NCBI RefSeq assembly: GCF_000010785.1
Contig: NC_013799.1
Location: 744,001 to 808,000 of the forward strand
DNA from: Hydrogenobacter thermophilus TK-6
GTDB taxonomy: Bacteria > Aquificota > Aquificia > Aquificales > Aquificaceae
Direction of reading: 5' to 3'
DNA length: 64,000 nucleotides
A program made the position numbers and the translations under genes. Below are positions 8,079 to 15,082 of the stretch, piece by piece; within the stretch, counting starts at the first letter, position 1; each line of letters opens with the position of its first letter. The notes beneath the pieces were generated by a model. The model saw only the letters and a list, made by a program, of their open reading frames with translations, did no database searches and was not told the DNA's origin.

Positions 8079-8107
8079 ATAATAATTCTCAATTAAATAA
8101 AAGTCAA
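8079..8107 (-). promoter_or_regulatory. Sigma-70-type promoter of the leuA operon
   Basis: On the minus strand TTGACT (8102-8107), a 17 bp spacer and TATTAT (8079-8084). The -35 overlaps the last codons of the upstream kinase-like gene, so leuA can be transcribed independently of the sulfur cassette. Confidence 0.65.
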
Positions 8108-9063
8108 GCGGGTATGAGGTGTGCATAGTGGGCGCTCAATTTGAAAAGCTTTTGTGCCATAGCCTTTGCCTGCTCTTTCTGCTGGTAGTTAGGGTCATCC
8201 AGAAGAAAGCTGTTTACTTTCCCTCTCACATAGGCCCTGTAGCACTTGAAAAAGGGCAGGAAAATATCAAAATCCTCGTCCATTGAAAAGCTTTTATACT
8301 CATCCTCGTAAGCTCGGGACAGCTCGCTTTTGCCATAAAAGTCCAGCTCCATAGAGAGAAAACACATATCATTTATCACATCACCACACCTGAAGCGCTC
8401 GTTGAACTCAATGCAGTCAAATATGCATATACCCTCCTCCAGAAAAGCCACATGCTCCAGCCTGAGGTCTCCGTGCCCGTCTCTTATCCTACCTTCTTTT
8501 ATTCTCTTATTAAAAAGCTCGGCGTATCTCTTGTAAAAAGCCTCCGTCTTATCCACTATAAACTGATAGTCCTTCCTGTCTATGGTTATACCTATGTACT
8601 TTTTTGTCTGTTCAAAATTTTCATCAGTGTTGAACTTCATAACTTCCAACTTTCCAAATTCGTTCCTTATTTCGGCTTCCCGATGAAACTTAGCTATGTG
8701 TCTTGCAATACTTCTTATTTGTTCTTCAGATACACTGCTTAGCATATTTACCAAAAGTTTCTCCTGGGGTATTCTCCTCATCTTTACTGCATACTCTACC
8801 ACTTTGCTATCATTCTCTATAAGGTAGCTTCCGTTGACATAACTTATAGGTACAACGCCTAGATATATGCCCTTGCAGAACCTTCTGTTTAAAAAGACTT
8901 CTCTCTCGCAGTTTTCCTTTCTCTTTTCAAGGGTGGAGTAGTCAAGAAACCCAAAGTTGACAGGTTTTTTTATCTTGTAGACCACATCCTTTGCTATAAG
9001 CACCCAGCTGGTGTGAGTTTGAACAACCTCAGCACCCAGCGCCTCTGCCAGAGCTTCTACCAT
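8104..9063 (-). CDS. APH-fold phosphotransferase-like protein (COG2187-type, N-terminal half only)
   Basis: A 319-residue protein of the aminoglycoside-phosphotransferase / protein-kinase-like fold. The lysine-bearing ATP-binding start (VVYKIKKPVNFGFLDYST), the catalytic-loop motif DGHGDLRLEHV (about 194-204) and the metal motif IFDCIEF all fit. In many bacteria this domain is fused to a C-terminal P-loop AAA kinase; here only the APH-like half is present. The substrate is unknown and resistance should not be assumed. It begins 9 bp after the second FccB-like gene and is probably cotranscribed with it. Confidence 0.7.
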   Translation of the reverse strand: MVEALAEALGAEVVQTHTSWVLIAKDVVYKIKKPVNFGFLDYSTLEKRKENCEREVFLNRRFCKGIYLGVVPISYVNGSYLIENDSKVVEYAVKMRRIPQEKLLVNMLSSVSEEQIRSIARHIAKFHREAEIRNEFGKLEVMKFNTDENFEQTKKYIGITIDRKDYQFIVDKTEAFYKRYAELFNKRIKEGRIRDGHGDLRLEHVAFLEEGICIFDCIEFNERFRCGDVINDMCFLSMELDFYGKSELSRAYEDEYKSFSMDEDFDIFLPFFKCYRAYVRGKVNSFLLDDPNYQQKEQAKAMAQKLFKLSAHYAHLIPA

Positions 9064-9072
9064 TCTTATATT

Positions 9073-10329
9073 CTATCCGAACATGTCCCTCCACAGTCCT
9101 TTTGCCCACTCTATGTACCTCTTGGCGGTGCTTTCCTTTCTCTGATTGTCTTCCCTGTGTATGGGTATAAACCTTCCTCTGTCTTTCTCATACTTGAAGC
9201 TCGTTTCCGTCATTATAGCTTCCCTGTCATCTACCATGGCATAACAGACCATCTGAAGGAGTTCTTCCTTAACTTCCTTACCCATTAGCTTTGCGTTTAT
9301 CAGTTTTGCTACTACCTTACCTTCCGAGTGAGCCGCATATCCACTCTTTGGCAGGTAGCTCATAGATGCATCCCCTATAACAAATACATTCTCTACCTGC
9401 GTCTCAAAGGTGAGGGGATTGACGCTCACCCACTTTTCGCCCTTCTTGAGAAGCCCAGCAGACTCTAAGATGCTGTGAGCCTTCATGGGTGGTATTATAT
9501 TGGCTATATCAAACTTAAAGTCTCCGTATGATGTTTTGACCACCTTCTTTCCTACATCCACATCCTTTACCTGCGCGGATGTCACATAGGTGGCAACATC
9601 CTTGTAAAGGTCATAGTAAGCTGACAGGAAACCTTCCGAGTTTATGAGAGGTCTTTCGTTGGCATCTATGAAGTAAAGGTGGGCTTTTAGTTTATTCCTC
9701 TTTATCATGCTGGCTATGAGAGCTGCCCTTTCGTAAGGTGCAGGTGGACATCTATAGGGAGGTGGTGGGACTGTTATCACTATATCGCCACCCTCAAACT
9801 CGCTCAGTAGTTTTTTTAGATATATGTGCTCGGACCCCGGCTTAAAGGCTGGAGGATAGTAAACTAAGGCTTCCGCATAGAAAGGTTTATCCTCTATGTC
9901 GTAATCTATACCCGGAGAAAGCACGAGAAAGTCATAGCTTATGTATCCCTGAGAAGTTCTTACCACCTTTCTGTCCAGCTCAATGCCTATAACTTTATCG
10001 TTAATTACTTTAACACCGTACTTTACCTCCAGCACGTTGTATGCAAAGCAAAGAGGTGTTAACTCCATAAGTCCTGCCAGAAAGTGGTTAGATAGAGGAC
10101 AGGACATGAAAAAGTGTCTCTGCTCAATTAGAATAACGCTTAATTTAGGGTTTTCCTTCTTTAAATACTTGGCGGTTGTCACACCACCGTACCCACCCCC
10201 CACTATCACCACCTGAGCATTCTCTCTTTTAGCTTCTCCTTTTGTAAAGGCTAATGTGGGAAATATACTCACTCCCACAGCGGACTTTATTAAGTCCCTC
10301 CTGCTAACACCTGATGATTTCCTTGACAT
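9073..10329 (-). CDS. FccB-type flavoprotein 2 (sulfide dehydrogenase flavin subunit family), Tat-exported
   Basis: A 418-residue periplasmic flavoprotein of the flavocytochrome c sulfide dehydrogenase family. The twin-arginine signal SRRDLIKS is at 9-16, the FAD motif GGGYGG at 44-49 and the C-terminal FAD block VIGDAS at about 317-322. The active-site segment YRCPPAPYERA places Cys194, and Cys362 lies 168 residues later, matching the redox disulfide of FccB (Cys161/Cys337, spacing 176). It should oxidise sulfide or a polysulfide-like sulfur compound. It overlaps the end of the Rieske gene by 26 bp; GGAGGT lies 8 nt before the ATG. No FccA-type cytochrome gene is adjacent. Confidence 0.82.
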   Translation of the reverse strand: MSRKSSGVSRRDLIKSAVGVSIFPTLAFTKGEAKRENAQVVIVGGGYGGVTTAKYLKKENPKLSVILIEQRHFFMSCPLSNHFLAGLMELTPLCFAYNVLEVKYGVKVINDKVIGIELDRKVVRTSQGYISYDFLVLSPGIDYDIEDKPFYAEALVYYPPAFKPGSEHIYLKKLLSEFEGGDIVITVPPPPYRCPPAPYERAALIASMIKRNKLKAHLYFIDANERPLINSEGFLSAYYDLYKDVATYVTSAQVKDVDVGKKVVKTSYGDFKFDIANIIPPMKAHSILESAGLLKKGEKWVSVNPLTFETQVENVFVIGDASMSYLPKSGYAAHSEGKVVAKLINAKLMGKEVKEELLQMVCYAMVDDREAIMTETSFKYEKDRGRFIPIHREDNQRKESTAKRYIEWAKGLWRDMFG

Positions 10330-11020
10330 ACTTTCCCACCTCCATAACTACGCATTTATCCACCAGCTCCTTTGCCTTTGCGGTAGAGCCATACTCCTTT
10401 CTTAGGTCCGTCTTGTAGTTTTCAAAAAAGGCATCAAACTGGTCTTTGCCCAGCACACCCACCGCATACAGCTTACCCCCTTCCTCTTCAAGAAGTATAG
10501 AAGCCAGAGGAACTTCCGCAGGACCTTCTATGACTTTTCCTCCCGCCTTGGGGTCAAACACAGTAAGGTGAGCGCAGCACTGGATGACTCCTGCCTTCTT
10601 GGTGGTTTCAGACGGCTTATCTGGAGGATAGTAGTTTATAAAGGCGTAGTCTTTAGTGGGGTAGCTCCACTGATGAGAACATATGGCGGAGTAGGCTACT
10701 ATGCTTTTTTTACTTCCCACTCCACCCTTCCAGAGGTAAGTTTGTCCGTCGTTGAGCTTTAGCTGAGCACCTTTTACCTCATCACCGAGGTTTATAAGAT
10801 AGCAGGGTGTGGAGGCAAAGGGATAGAAGAATATGTACTCTCTGTGGGGTGCTATATCCTTTTCAGTGAGGGGAGTGCCGTCCTCTTTGAGAAGTATGGC
10901 TTTGCTGTATAGCTTTAGAAAACCCTCCTGGCTGGCTAAAGCCTCTGAGAAAAACTTGGTATCCAAAAAGGATGCCACCGCTATGGCTCCGCAAGTCTTT
11001 ATAAAATCCCTCCTGTCCAT
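10304..11020 (-). CDS. Tat-exported Rieske [2Fe-2S] protein between two FccB-like genes
   Basis: A 238-residue secreted iron-sulfur protein. The chosen start (ATG at 11020, AGGAG just upstream) gives MDRRDFIKTCG, a twin-arginine signal, then the Rieske cluster ligands Cys114-Ser-His116 and Cys148-x-x-His151. The usual disulfide cysteines of bc1 Rieske proteins are absent at the expected places (CSHQW, CCAH), so it is not a standard bc1 subunit. A C-terminal tail of about 50 residues follows the Rieske fold. The gene sits between two flavoprotein genes and could take electrons from their FAD in place of a cytochrome. An upstream start at 11098 is possible but would read through a hairpin. Confidence 0.83.
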   Translation of the reverse strand: MDRRDFIKTCGAIAVASFLDTKFFSEALASQEGFLKLYSKAILLKEDGTPLTEKDIAPHREYIFFYPFASTPCYLINLGDEVKGAQLKLNDGQTYLWKGGVGSKKSIVAYSAICSHQWSYPTKDYAFINYYPPDKPSETTKKAGVIQCCAHLTVFDPKAGGKVIEGPAEVPLASILLEEEGGKLYAVGVLGKDQFDAFFENYKTDLRKEYGSTAKAKELVDKCVVMEVGKYVKEIIRC

Positions 11021-11058
11021 ACTTATCTCCTTGCAATTTTCGTACCAAAAAGGGAACA

Positions 11059-11074
11059 CCTCCCAAAAGGGAGG
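11059..11074 (-). promoter_or_regulatory. Perfect hairpin between FccB-like gene 1 and the Rieske gene
   Basis: CCTCCC, a 4 nt loop and GGGAGG form a perfect 6 bp stem in the 70 bp gap, followed on the minus strand by TGTTCCCTTTTT. The T-run is interrupted, so it may attenuate transcription or protect the mRNA. A second inverted repeat, GTTTGC/GCAAAC, spans 11081-11100 across the stop codon. Confidence 0.45.
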
Positions 11075-11090
11075 CTCAGGTTTGCATACT

Positions 11091-12410
11091 TTACGCAAAC
11101 ATATCCTTGTACATGCTCTTTGCCCATTCGTAGGTTGCCTTTGCCAGAGATTCAGAGCGCTCGTTTATGACCTTTGGTTTGGGTACTATCTTCTTTTCTT
11201 TGTCATTGTAGTCATAGGTGACATTTATGACAATAGCCTCCTGAGGCTCTCCGTTTACCATAGAGTAGCAGGTGTTGTCAGGAAGTGTGGGTTTTATGTC
11301 CTTGCCTGCTATGCGTGAGGCTATTATCTTGGCTACTATCTTGCCCTGAGAGTTGCCCATGTGTCCGCTCTTGGGATAAGGCACACCTCCTATGACATCA
11401 CCCACCAGGAACACGCGCGGGTCTGCCTTTGCCTGGAAGGTGAGGGGGTCTTGGTCTGCCCATCCTGTGGGTTTGCCGTCCTTGTCCTTGGCTATCAGAT
11501 CCGCCATCCAGACCAGCTCACCCGCCTGATGAGGAGGTACCAGGTTAGCATCTGCAAACTTAAAGTCTCCCGCAGTGGTCTTTATTACTTTGTTTACTGG
11601 GTCCACCTCCTTTATCTGAGCCTTTGGTACATACTCCACAATACCCAGATAGAGCTGTTCGTAAGCAGCCCTAAAGCCAGGGCCTTTTGGAGCTATGTCC
11701 TCCTTGGGGTCAAGGATTATAACTCTACCCTTTACATTATTCTTCTTGAAAACATAGGCTATCATAGCTGCTCTCTCGTAGGATGCGGGAGGGCATCTGT
11801 AAGCTCCGGGGGGAACAGTTATCACAAAGTCCCCCTCCTCAAACTCCCACACCTTTCTTTTAAGAGCCAGATGCTCAGAACCGGGGATAAAGGCTGCAGG
11901 ATAGTTTACCTTGGTGTAGTATGCCATATTCTTGTCCCCCTTGAACCACGCATCGTAGTTGTACTTTATGCCCGGAGCGAGTACAAGGTAGTCGTACTCT
12001 ATGTACCCGTGATTGGTGTAAACCCTCCTTTTGTCCCTTTCTATGCCTACTACCACAGCGTTTATAAACCTGTATCCGTACTTGGATGCAGGCTGGTTAT
12101 AATCGTGAGATATAAAATCTAAGCTTACCAGACCTGCCAGCCACTCGTTGGATATGGGGCACGAGAAAAAGTTAGGTCTCTTTTCTATGAGCACCACATC
12201 TATGTTGGGGTTTTCTTTCTTGAGATACTTGGCAACGGTCAGTCCTGCCCATCCTCCTCCGCACACAACCACCCTGCTGCCCTTGGATGGGGGAAGTATG
12301 GCTTCCGCTTTCTTTACCCTCTCCGCCGCAGAAAAGCCTACGGATGGGATACTGGCTGTCAGAGCCCCAACTCCTGCCAGTTTAAAAAGGTCGCGCCTTG
12401 TCATACTCAT
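11091..12410 (-). CDS. FccB-type flavoprotein 1 (sulfide dehydrogenase flavin subunit family), Tat-exported
   Basis: A 439-residue paralogue of the gene at 9073-10329. I place the start at 12410 because GGAGGT lies 7 nt upstream, giving MSMTRRDLFKLAG with a twin-arginine motif. The in-frame ATG at 12437 has no ribosome site. The FAD motif GGGWAG is at about 51-56, the active-site segment YRCPPASYERA has Cys206, and Cys381 (NTCYSM) is 175 residues later, matching the FccB disulfide spacing. An extra Cys84 (FFSCPISN) is shared with the paralogue. It is first in the cassette, with a strong promoter, and probably forms a heteromeric complex with the Rieske protein and the second flavoprotein. Confidence 0.83.
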   Translation of the reverse strand: MSMTRRDLFKLAGVGALTASIPSVGFSAAERVKKAEAILPPSKGSRVVVCGGGWAGLTVAKYLKKENPNIDVVLIEKRPNFFSCPISNEWLAGLVSLDFISHDYNQPASKYGYRFINAVVVGIERDKRRVYTNHGYIEYDYLVLAPGIKYNYDAWFKGDKNMAYYTKVNYPAAFIPGSEHLALKRKVWEFEEGDFVITVPPGAYRCPPASYERAAMIAYVFKKNNVKGRVIILDPKEDIAPKGPGFRAAYEQLYLGIVEYVPKAQIKEVDPVNKVIKTTAGDFKFADANLVPPHQAGELVWMADLIAKDKDGKPTGWADQDPLTFQAKADPRVFLVGDVIGGVPYPKSGHMGNSQGKIVAKIIASRIAGKDIKPTLPDNTCYSMVNGEPQEAIVINVTYDYNDKEKKIVPKPKVINERSESLAKATYEWAKSMYKDMFA

Positions 12411-12440
12411 GCTTTTTACCTCCCATAAAGTTTTCATAAA

Positions 12441-12468
12441 ATTATAGTTTTTAATACAAAAAAGTCAA
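12441..12468 (-). promoter_or_regulatory. Strong sigma-70-type promoter of the FccB-Rieske-FccB cassette
   Basis: On the minus strand TTGACT (12463-12468), a 16 bp spacer and TATAAT (12441-12446), about 24 nt before a good ribosome site and the ATG at 12410. The surrounding 12438-12530 gap is AT-rich with no other feature recognised. Confidence 0.7.
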
Positions 12469-12530
12469 TTAATTGATGGTAATAACTTTATTAAAAACAC
12501 TTATATAAGCTTTTTTGAATATAAAGAAAA

Positions 12531-13088
12531 TTATTTTAAAAACAAACTTACCCCCGCTATGCCGTAGGCTCCGTTCTTATAGCAGAGCTTTATTTTCTCC
12601 CAAGTTATACCCCCAAGAGCGTAAACAGGGATGGAAACTCTCTTGGATATATCCTTTAGGACTTCCAGTCCGAGTGGCTCTCTCTCGGGGTGAGAAGAAG
12701 TTTTAAAGATGGGACTCAGAGTTATAAAGTCTGCGCCTTCTTCCTGAGCGTAAAGGGCTGACTTAAGGTCATGAGCGGAAAAGCCTACTATTAGGTCTTT
12801 TTTTATCTTGCGCACACAGGAGGGTGGTAGCCCTTCCTGAGGAAGGTGCACACCATCCGCACCTACCGCAAGGGCTATATCCACCCGCTCGTTTATGAGC
12901 AAAAGGGCGGAGTACTCTCTGGTTATCTCTCTTGCCTCCAGGGCTTTCTGGTAGTACTCTTTTGCGCTCAAGGCCTTTTCCCTCAGTTGCACCATCCTAA
13001 CACCTCTTTCCAGAACCCTGCGCAGGCTCTCCCAGAAGTCCTCCCCGTACCTCTGGCTGTCTGTTATAGCATATAGTCTTGGCAACAT
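12531..13088 (-). CDS. thiE: Thiamine-phosphate synthase
   Basis: Joins the pyrimidine and thiazole halves of thiamine into thiamine phosphate. The 185-residue TIM barrel has LYAITD at the start, MVQLREK, the phosphate/Mg loop LLINERVDIALAVGADGVHL, FSAHD, TLSPIFKTSSHP and ALGGIT. It is slightly shorter than typical ThiE (about 200-210 aa). The open frame extends upstream to 13226, but that part is the antisense of tRNA-Leu, so the ATG at 13088 is used. No Shine-Dalgarno and no TPP riboswitch are seen upstream. The start codon lies inside the divergent tRNA-Leu promoter. Confidence 0.92.
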   Translation of the reverse strand: MLPRLYAITDSQRYGEDFWESLRRVLERGVRMVQLREKALSAKEYYQKALEAREITREYSALLLINERVDIALAVGADGVHLPQEGLPPSCVRKIKKDLIVGFSAHDLKSALYAQEEGADFITLSPIFKTSSHPEREPLGLEVLKDISKRVSIPVYALGGITWEKIKLCYKNGAYGIAGVSLFLK

Positions 13089-13107
13089 TGCGCTTATCGT
13101 ATATAAT
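13079..13107 (+). promoter_or_regulatory. Consensus-spaced promoter of tRNA-Leu and murJ
   Basis: TTGGCA (13079-13084), a 17 bp spacer and TATAAT (13102-13107), 9 nt before the tRNA 5' end. The promoter overlaps the thiE start codon on the other strand. Confidence 0.7.
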
Positions 13108-13116
13108 ATACACTCA

Positions 13117-13203
13117 GCCGGAGTGGCGGAACTGGCAGACGCGCTGTCTTGAGGGGGCAGTGCCCGTGAGGGCGTGCGGGTTCGACTCCCGCCTCCGGCA
13201 CCA
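13117..13203 (+). tRNA. tRNA-Leu (GAG anticodon), CCA encoded
   Basis: An 87 nt class II tRNA. The acceptor GCCGGAG pairs with CTCCGGC, the anticodon loop TTGAGGG gives GAG at 13151-13153, a long variable arm (GCCC/GGGC) follows and the T-arm has GTTCGA. The 3' CCA is encoded (13201-13203). It is 5 bp upstream of murJ and probably cotranscribed with it. Confidence 0.95.
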
Positions 13204-13208
13204 GAAAA

Positions 13209-14708
13209 ATGGGACTCATAAAGCACTCTCTTAGCTTTTCTGTTGCCACTCTGCTGAGCAGAGTCTTAGGTTATGTAAGAGATGCCCTCATAGCCTACTA
13301 CTTTGGTGTCTCTTACATTACGGATGCCTTTTTTATAGCCTTCAGACTTCCCAACACTTTTAGAAGGCTTCTGGGAGAGGGAGGCTTTAACGCTGCCTTT
13401 GTACCCATATACGCCAGGGACATAAAGAGCGGAAGGGAGAGAGAGTTCCTATCATCCTCTTTCACTTACTATAGCCTGCTGAACCTTCTGATAACTCTTC
13501 TGGGTATTGTTTTTGCAGAATACATAGTGAGCCTCATAGCGCCAGGTATAAGAAACAAGCCTCACTTTGAGCTTACCGTGTTCATGTCCTGCTGGCTCTT
13601 TACATACCTGTTTTTTGTGGGGCTAAGTTCCTTCTTCATGGCTGTTCTCAACACTAAAGGGGTGTTCTTTGTACCCGCCTTTGCGCAGGCAGTCTTTAAC
13701 ATAGTATTTTCCGGCGTACTGGCTTTTAGCGTCGGCTGGCTGGGTTTTTACTCCCTTATAGCTGGAGTTATTTTGGGTGGTATAGCACAGGCTCTTTTTA
13801 ATATACCTTCCCTGATAAAAACCGGTGTGAGGTTTGGGCTTTCCCTTCGCATTGACCCGGAGCTTAAACTTCTTGTAAAGAGGCTTTTGCCTTCACTTTT
13901 GGGATTTGGAGTTGCACAGCTTTCTTTCTTTATAGACACCTTCCTTGCTTCCTTTCTGGCTCTTGGTTCTATATCTTACCTTTACTACGCCAACAGGATA
14001 TTTCAACTGCCTCTTGGTGCCGTATCTGTGGGTATAGCTAATTCTTTACTTTCAACTCTTTCCAGAGGCGAAGATGCAAAAGTCAATACACGCTTAGCCT
14101 TCAGGTTTGTGCTTCTTGTCTCTATTCCTGCCTCCATCGGGCTAATAGTCCTTTCGGAGCATATAATAGCCCTGCTTTATGGTAGGGGTAGATTTTCGGA
14201 AAGTGATGTTTATGTAGCTTCCTCTGTACTTGGTGCTTACGCTCTGGGTCTTACCTTTTTTTCTCTGCAGAAGGTTTTAAGTAGCGTATTTTTTGCCAAA
14301 GGTGATACAAAAACCCCTGTAAAGGCATCTTTGATAGCTGTTGTTTCTGAAGGCCTATCGGGAAGTTTTTACGCCTTTGCTCTAAAGATGGGTGTTGTGG
14401 GTCTTGCTCTTGGGACATCAACCTCTTCATTGGTAGGATTTGCTTACCTACTTTTAAAAGCAAGAGATGAAGCGGTGTCTGTAGGGGAGCTTTTAAAACT
14501 CCTGTTTAGACCACTTCTGGCTTCTGCTAGTATGTCTCTGGTGGCTATCTTGCTAAAAGAGCTGATAATAAACCCACTTTACACGCTGGTCATCATACCC
14601 CTTGCCATGGCAGTCTACTTTCTTAGCTTGCTTACCCTTAAAGAACCCTTATCCCTGGTTCTGCTGGGCAGACTTAAGGGCTTTGTTAAGCAAGGTGCTC
14701 AGCCTTGA
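13209..14708 (+). CDS. murJ: Lipid II flippase MurJ (MviN family)
   Basis: A 499-residue inner-membrane protein with about 13-14 hydrophobic segments. It should flip the lipid-linked peptidoglycan precursor across the membrane. The N-terminal signature FSVATLLSRVLGYVRDALIA and the following FRLPNTFRRLLGEGGFNAAF are typical of MviN/MurJ. The ATG lies only 5 nt after the tRNA-Leu CCA and has no Shine-Dalgarno, so the mRNA 5' end is probably made by tRNA 3' processing. The last 60 bp overlap the convergent rpsT. Confidence 0.94.
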   Translation: MGLIKHSLSFSVATLLSRVLGYVRDALIAYYFGVSYITDAFFIAFRLPNTFRRLLGEGGFNAAFVPIYARDIKSGREREFLSSSFTYYSLLNLLITLLGIVFAEYIVSLIAPGIRNKPHFELTVFMSCWLFTYLFFVGLSSFFMAVLNTKGVFFVPAFAQAVFNIVFSGVLAFSVGWLGFYSLIAGVILGGIAQALFNIPSLIKTGVRFGLSLRIDPELKLLVKRLLPSLLGFGVAQLSFFIDTFLASFLALGSISYLYYANRIFQLPLGAVSVGIANSLLSTLSRGEDAKVNTRLAFRFVLLVSIPASIGLIVLSEHIIALLYGRGRFSESDVYVASSVLGAYALGLTFFSLQKVLSSVFFAKGDTKTPVKASLIAVVSEGLSGSFYAFALKMGVVGLALGTSTSSLVGFAYLLLKARDEAVSVGELLKLLFRPLLASASMSLVAILLKELIINPLYTLVIIPLAMAVYFLSLLTLKEPLSLVLLGRLKGFVKQGAQP

Positions 14709-14936
14709 TGCTCTTCTTGATGCCTCGTTTTTATGGATAACACCTTTTGATGCTGTGTGGTATACAACGCTTATAACTTCCGGTAAAAACTGCTTTGCTT
14801 CCTCAAGTTTGCCTTCCTGCACCATCCTTCTGAACTTTTTTATGTAAGTCCTCATCCTAGAAAGGTGGTATCTGTTTCTGAGTCTTCTCTTTGCGTCTCT
14901 TCTCATACGCTTTTCTGCCTGTTTAGTGTTGGGCAT
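14649..14936 (-). CDS. rpsT: 30S ribosomal protein S20
   Basis: A 95-residue basic protein binding 16S rRNA. MPNTKQAEKRMRRDAKRR is the typical S20 start, and GVIHKNEASRRASRLSTLL near the C-terminus is the S20 signature. The start at 14936 is supported by GGAGG upstream; the longer open frame is antisense to tRNA-Cys. It is 30 bp after tRNA-Cys and overlaps the end of murJ by 60 bp on the opposite strand. Confidence 0.96.
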   Translation of the reverse strand: MPNTKQAEKRMRRDAKRRLRNRYHLSRMRTYIKKFRRMVQEGKLEEAKQFLPEVISVVYHTASKGVIHKNEASRRASRLSTLLNKALKSAQQNQG

Positions 14937-14966
14937 ACCTTCTTTACCTCCTTGTATTACTTTTTG

Positions 14967-15038
14967 AGGCAACGGGCGGATTCGAACCGCCGTAAAAGGG
15001 ATTTGCAGTCCCTCGCCTAGCCTCTCGGCCACGTTGCC
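14967..15038 (-). tRNA. tRNA-Cys (GCA anticodon), CCA not encoded
   Basis: A 72 nt class I cloverleaf. Acceptor GGCAACG pairs with CGTTGCC, the anticodon stem-loop AGGGA-CTGCAAA-TCCCT gives GCA (15004-15006 on the complement), and the T-arm is GGCGG-TTCGAAT-CCGCC. Discriminator U73 is as expected for Cys. The 3' end continues CAA, so CCA must be added. A TATAAT box (15049-15054) lies 10 nt upstream. Confidence 0.95.
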
Positions 15039-15048
15039 TATGATAATA

Positions 15049-15054
15049 ATTATA
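15049..15054 (-). promoter_or_regulatory. -10 box of the tRNA-Cys / rpsT transcript
   Basis: Minus-strand TATAAT 10 nt before the tRNA 5' end. No convincing -35 hexamer is seen. Confidence 0.45.
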
Positions 15055-15082
15055 ACCCCTCTTGGGATAAAATGATAAACGC

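Noticed and set aside
8056-8103. T-box, leader peptide or other leucine attenuator before leuA
   Set aside because: The gap is only 48 bp and holds a promoter and a ribosome site; there is no room for such an element.
10304-11020. Cytochrome bc1 Rieske subunit
   Set aside because: It has a Tat signal and the cluster ligands, but no cytochrome b or c1 genes adjoin it and the disulfide cysteines are not in the canonical places.
11361-12122. 253-residue plus-strand open frame
   Set aside because: Antisense of the well-supported FccB-like gene 1.
13089-13116. TPP riboswitch before thiE
   Set aside because: There is no upstream space: the start codon sits next to a divergent tRNA gene, and no THI-box sequence is visible.
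13089-13226. N-terminal extension of thiE to 13226
   Set aside because: The added residues are the antisense of tRNA-Leu; ThiE alignment begins at the ATG at 13088.
14937-15032. N-terminal extension of rpsT
   Set aside because: Runs through tRNA-Cys on the same strand; S20 begins at MPNTKQ with a GGAGG site.
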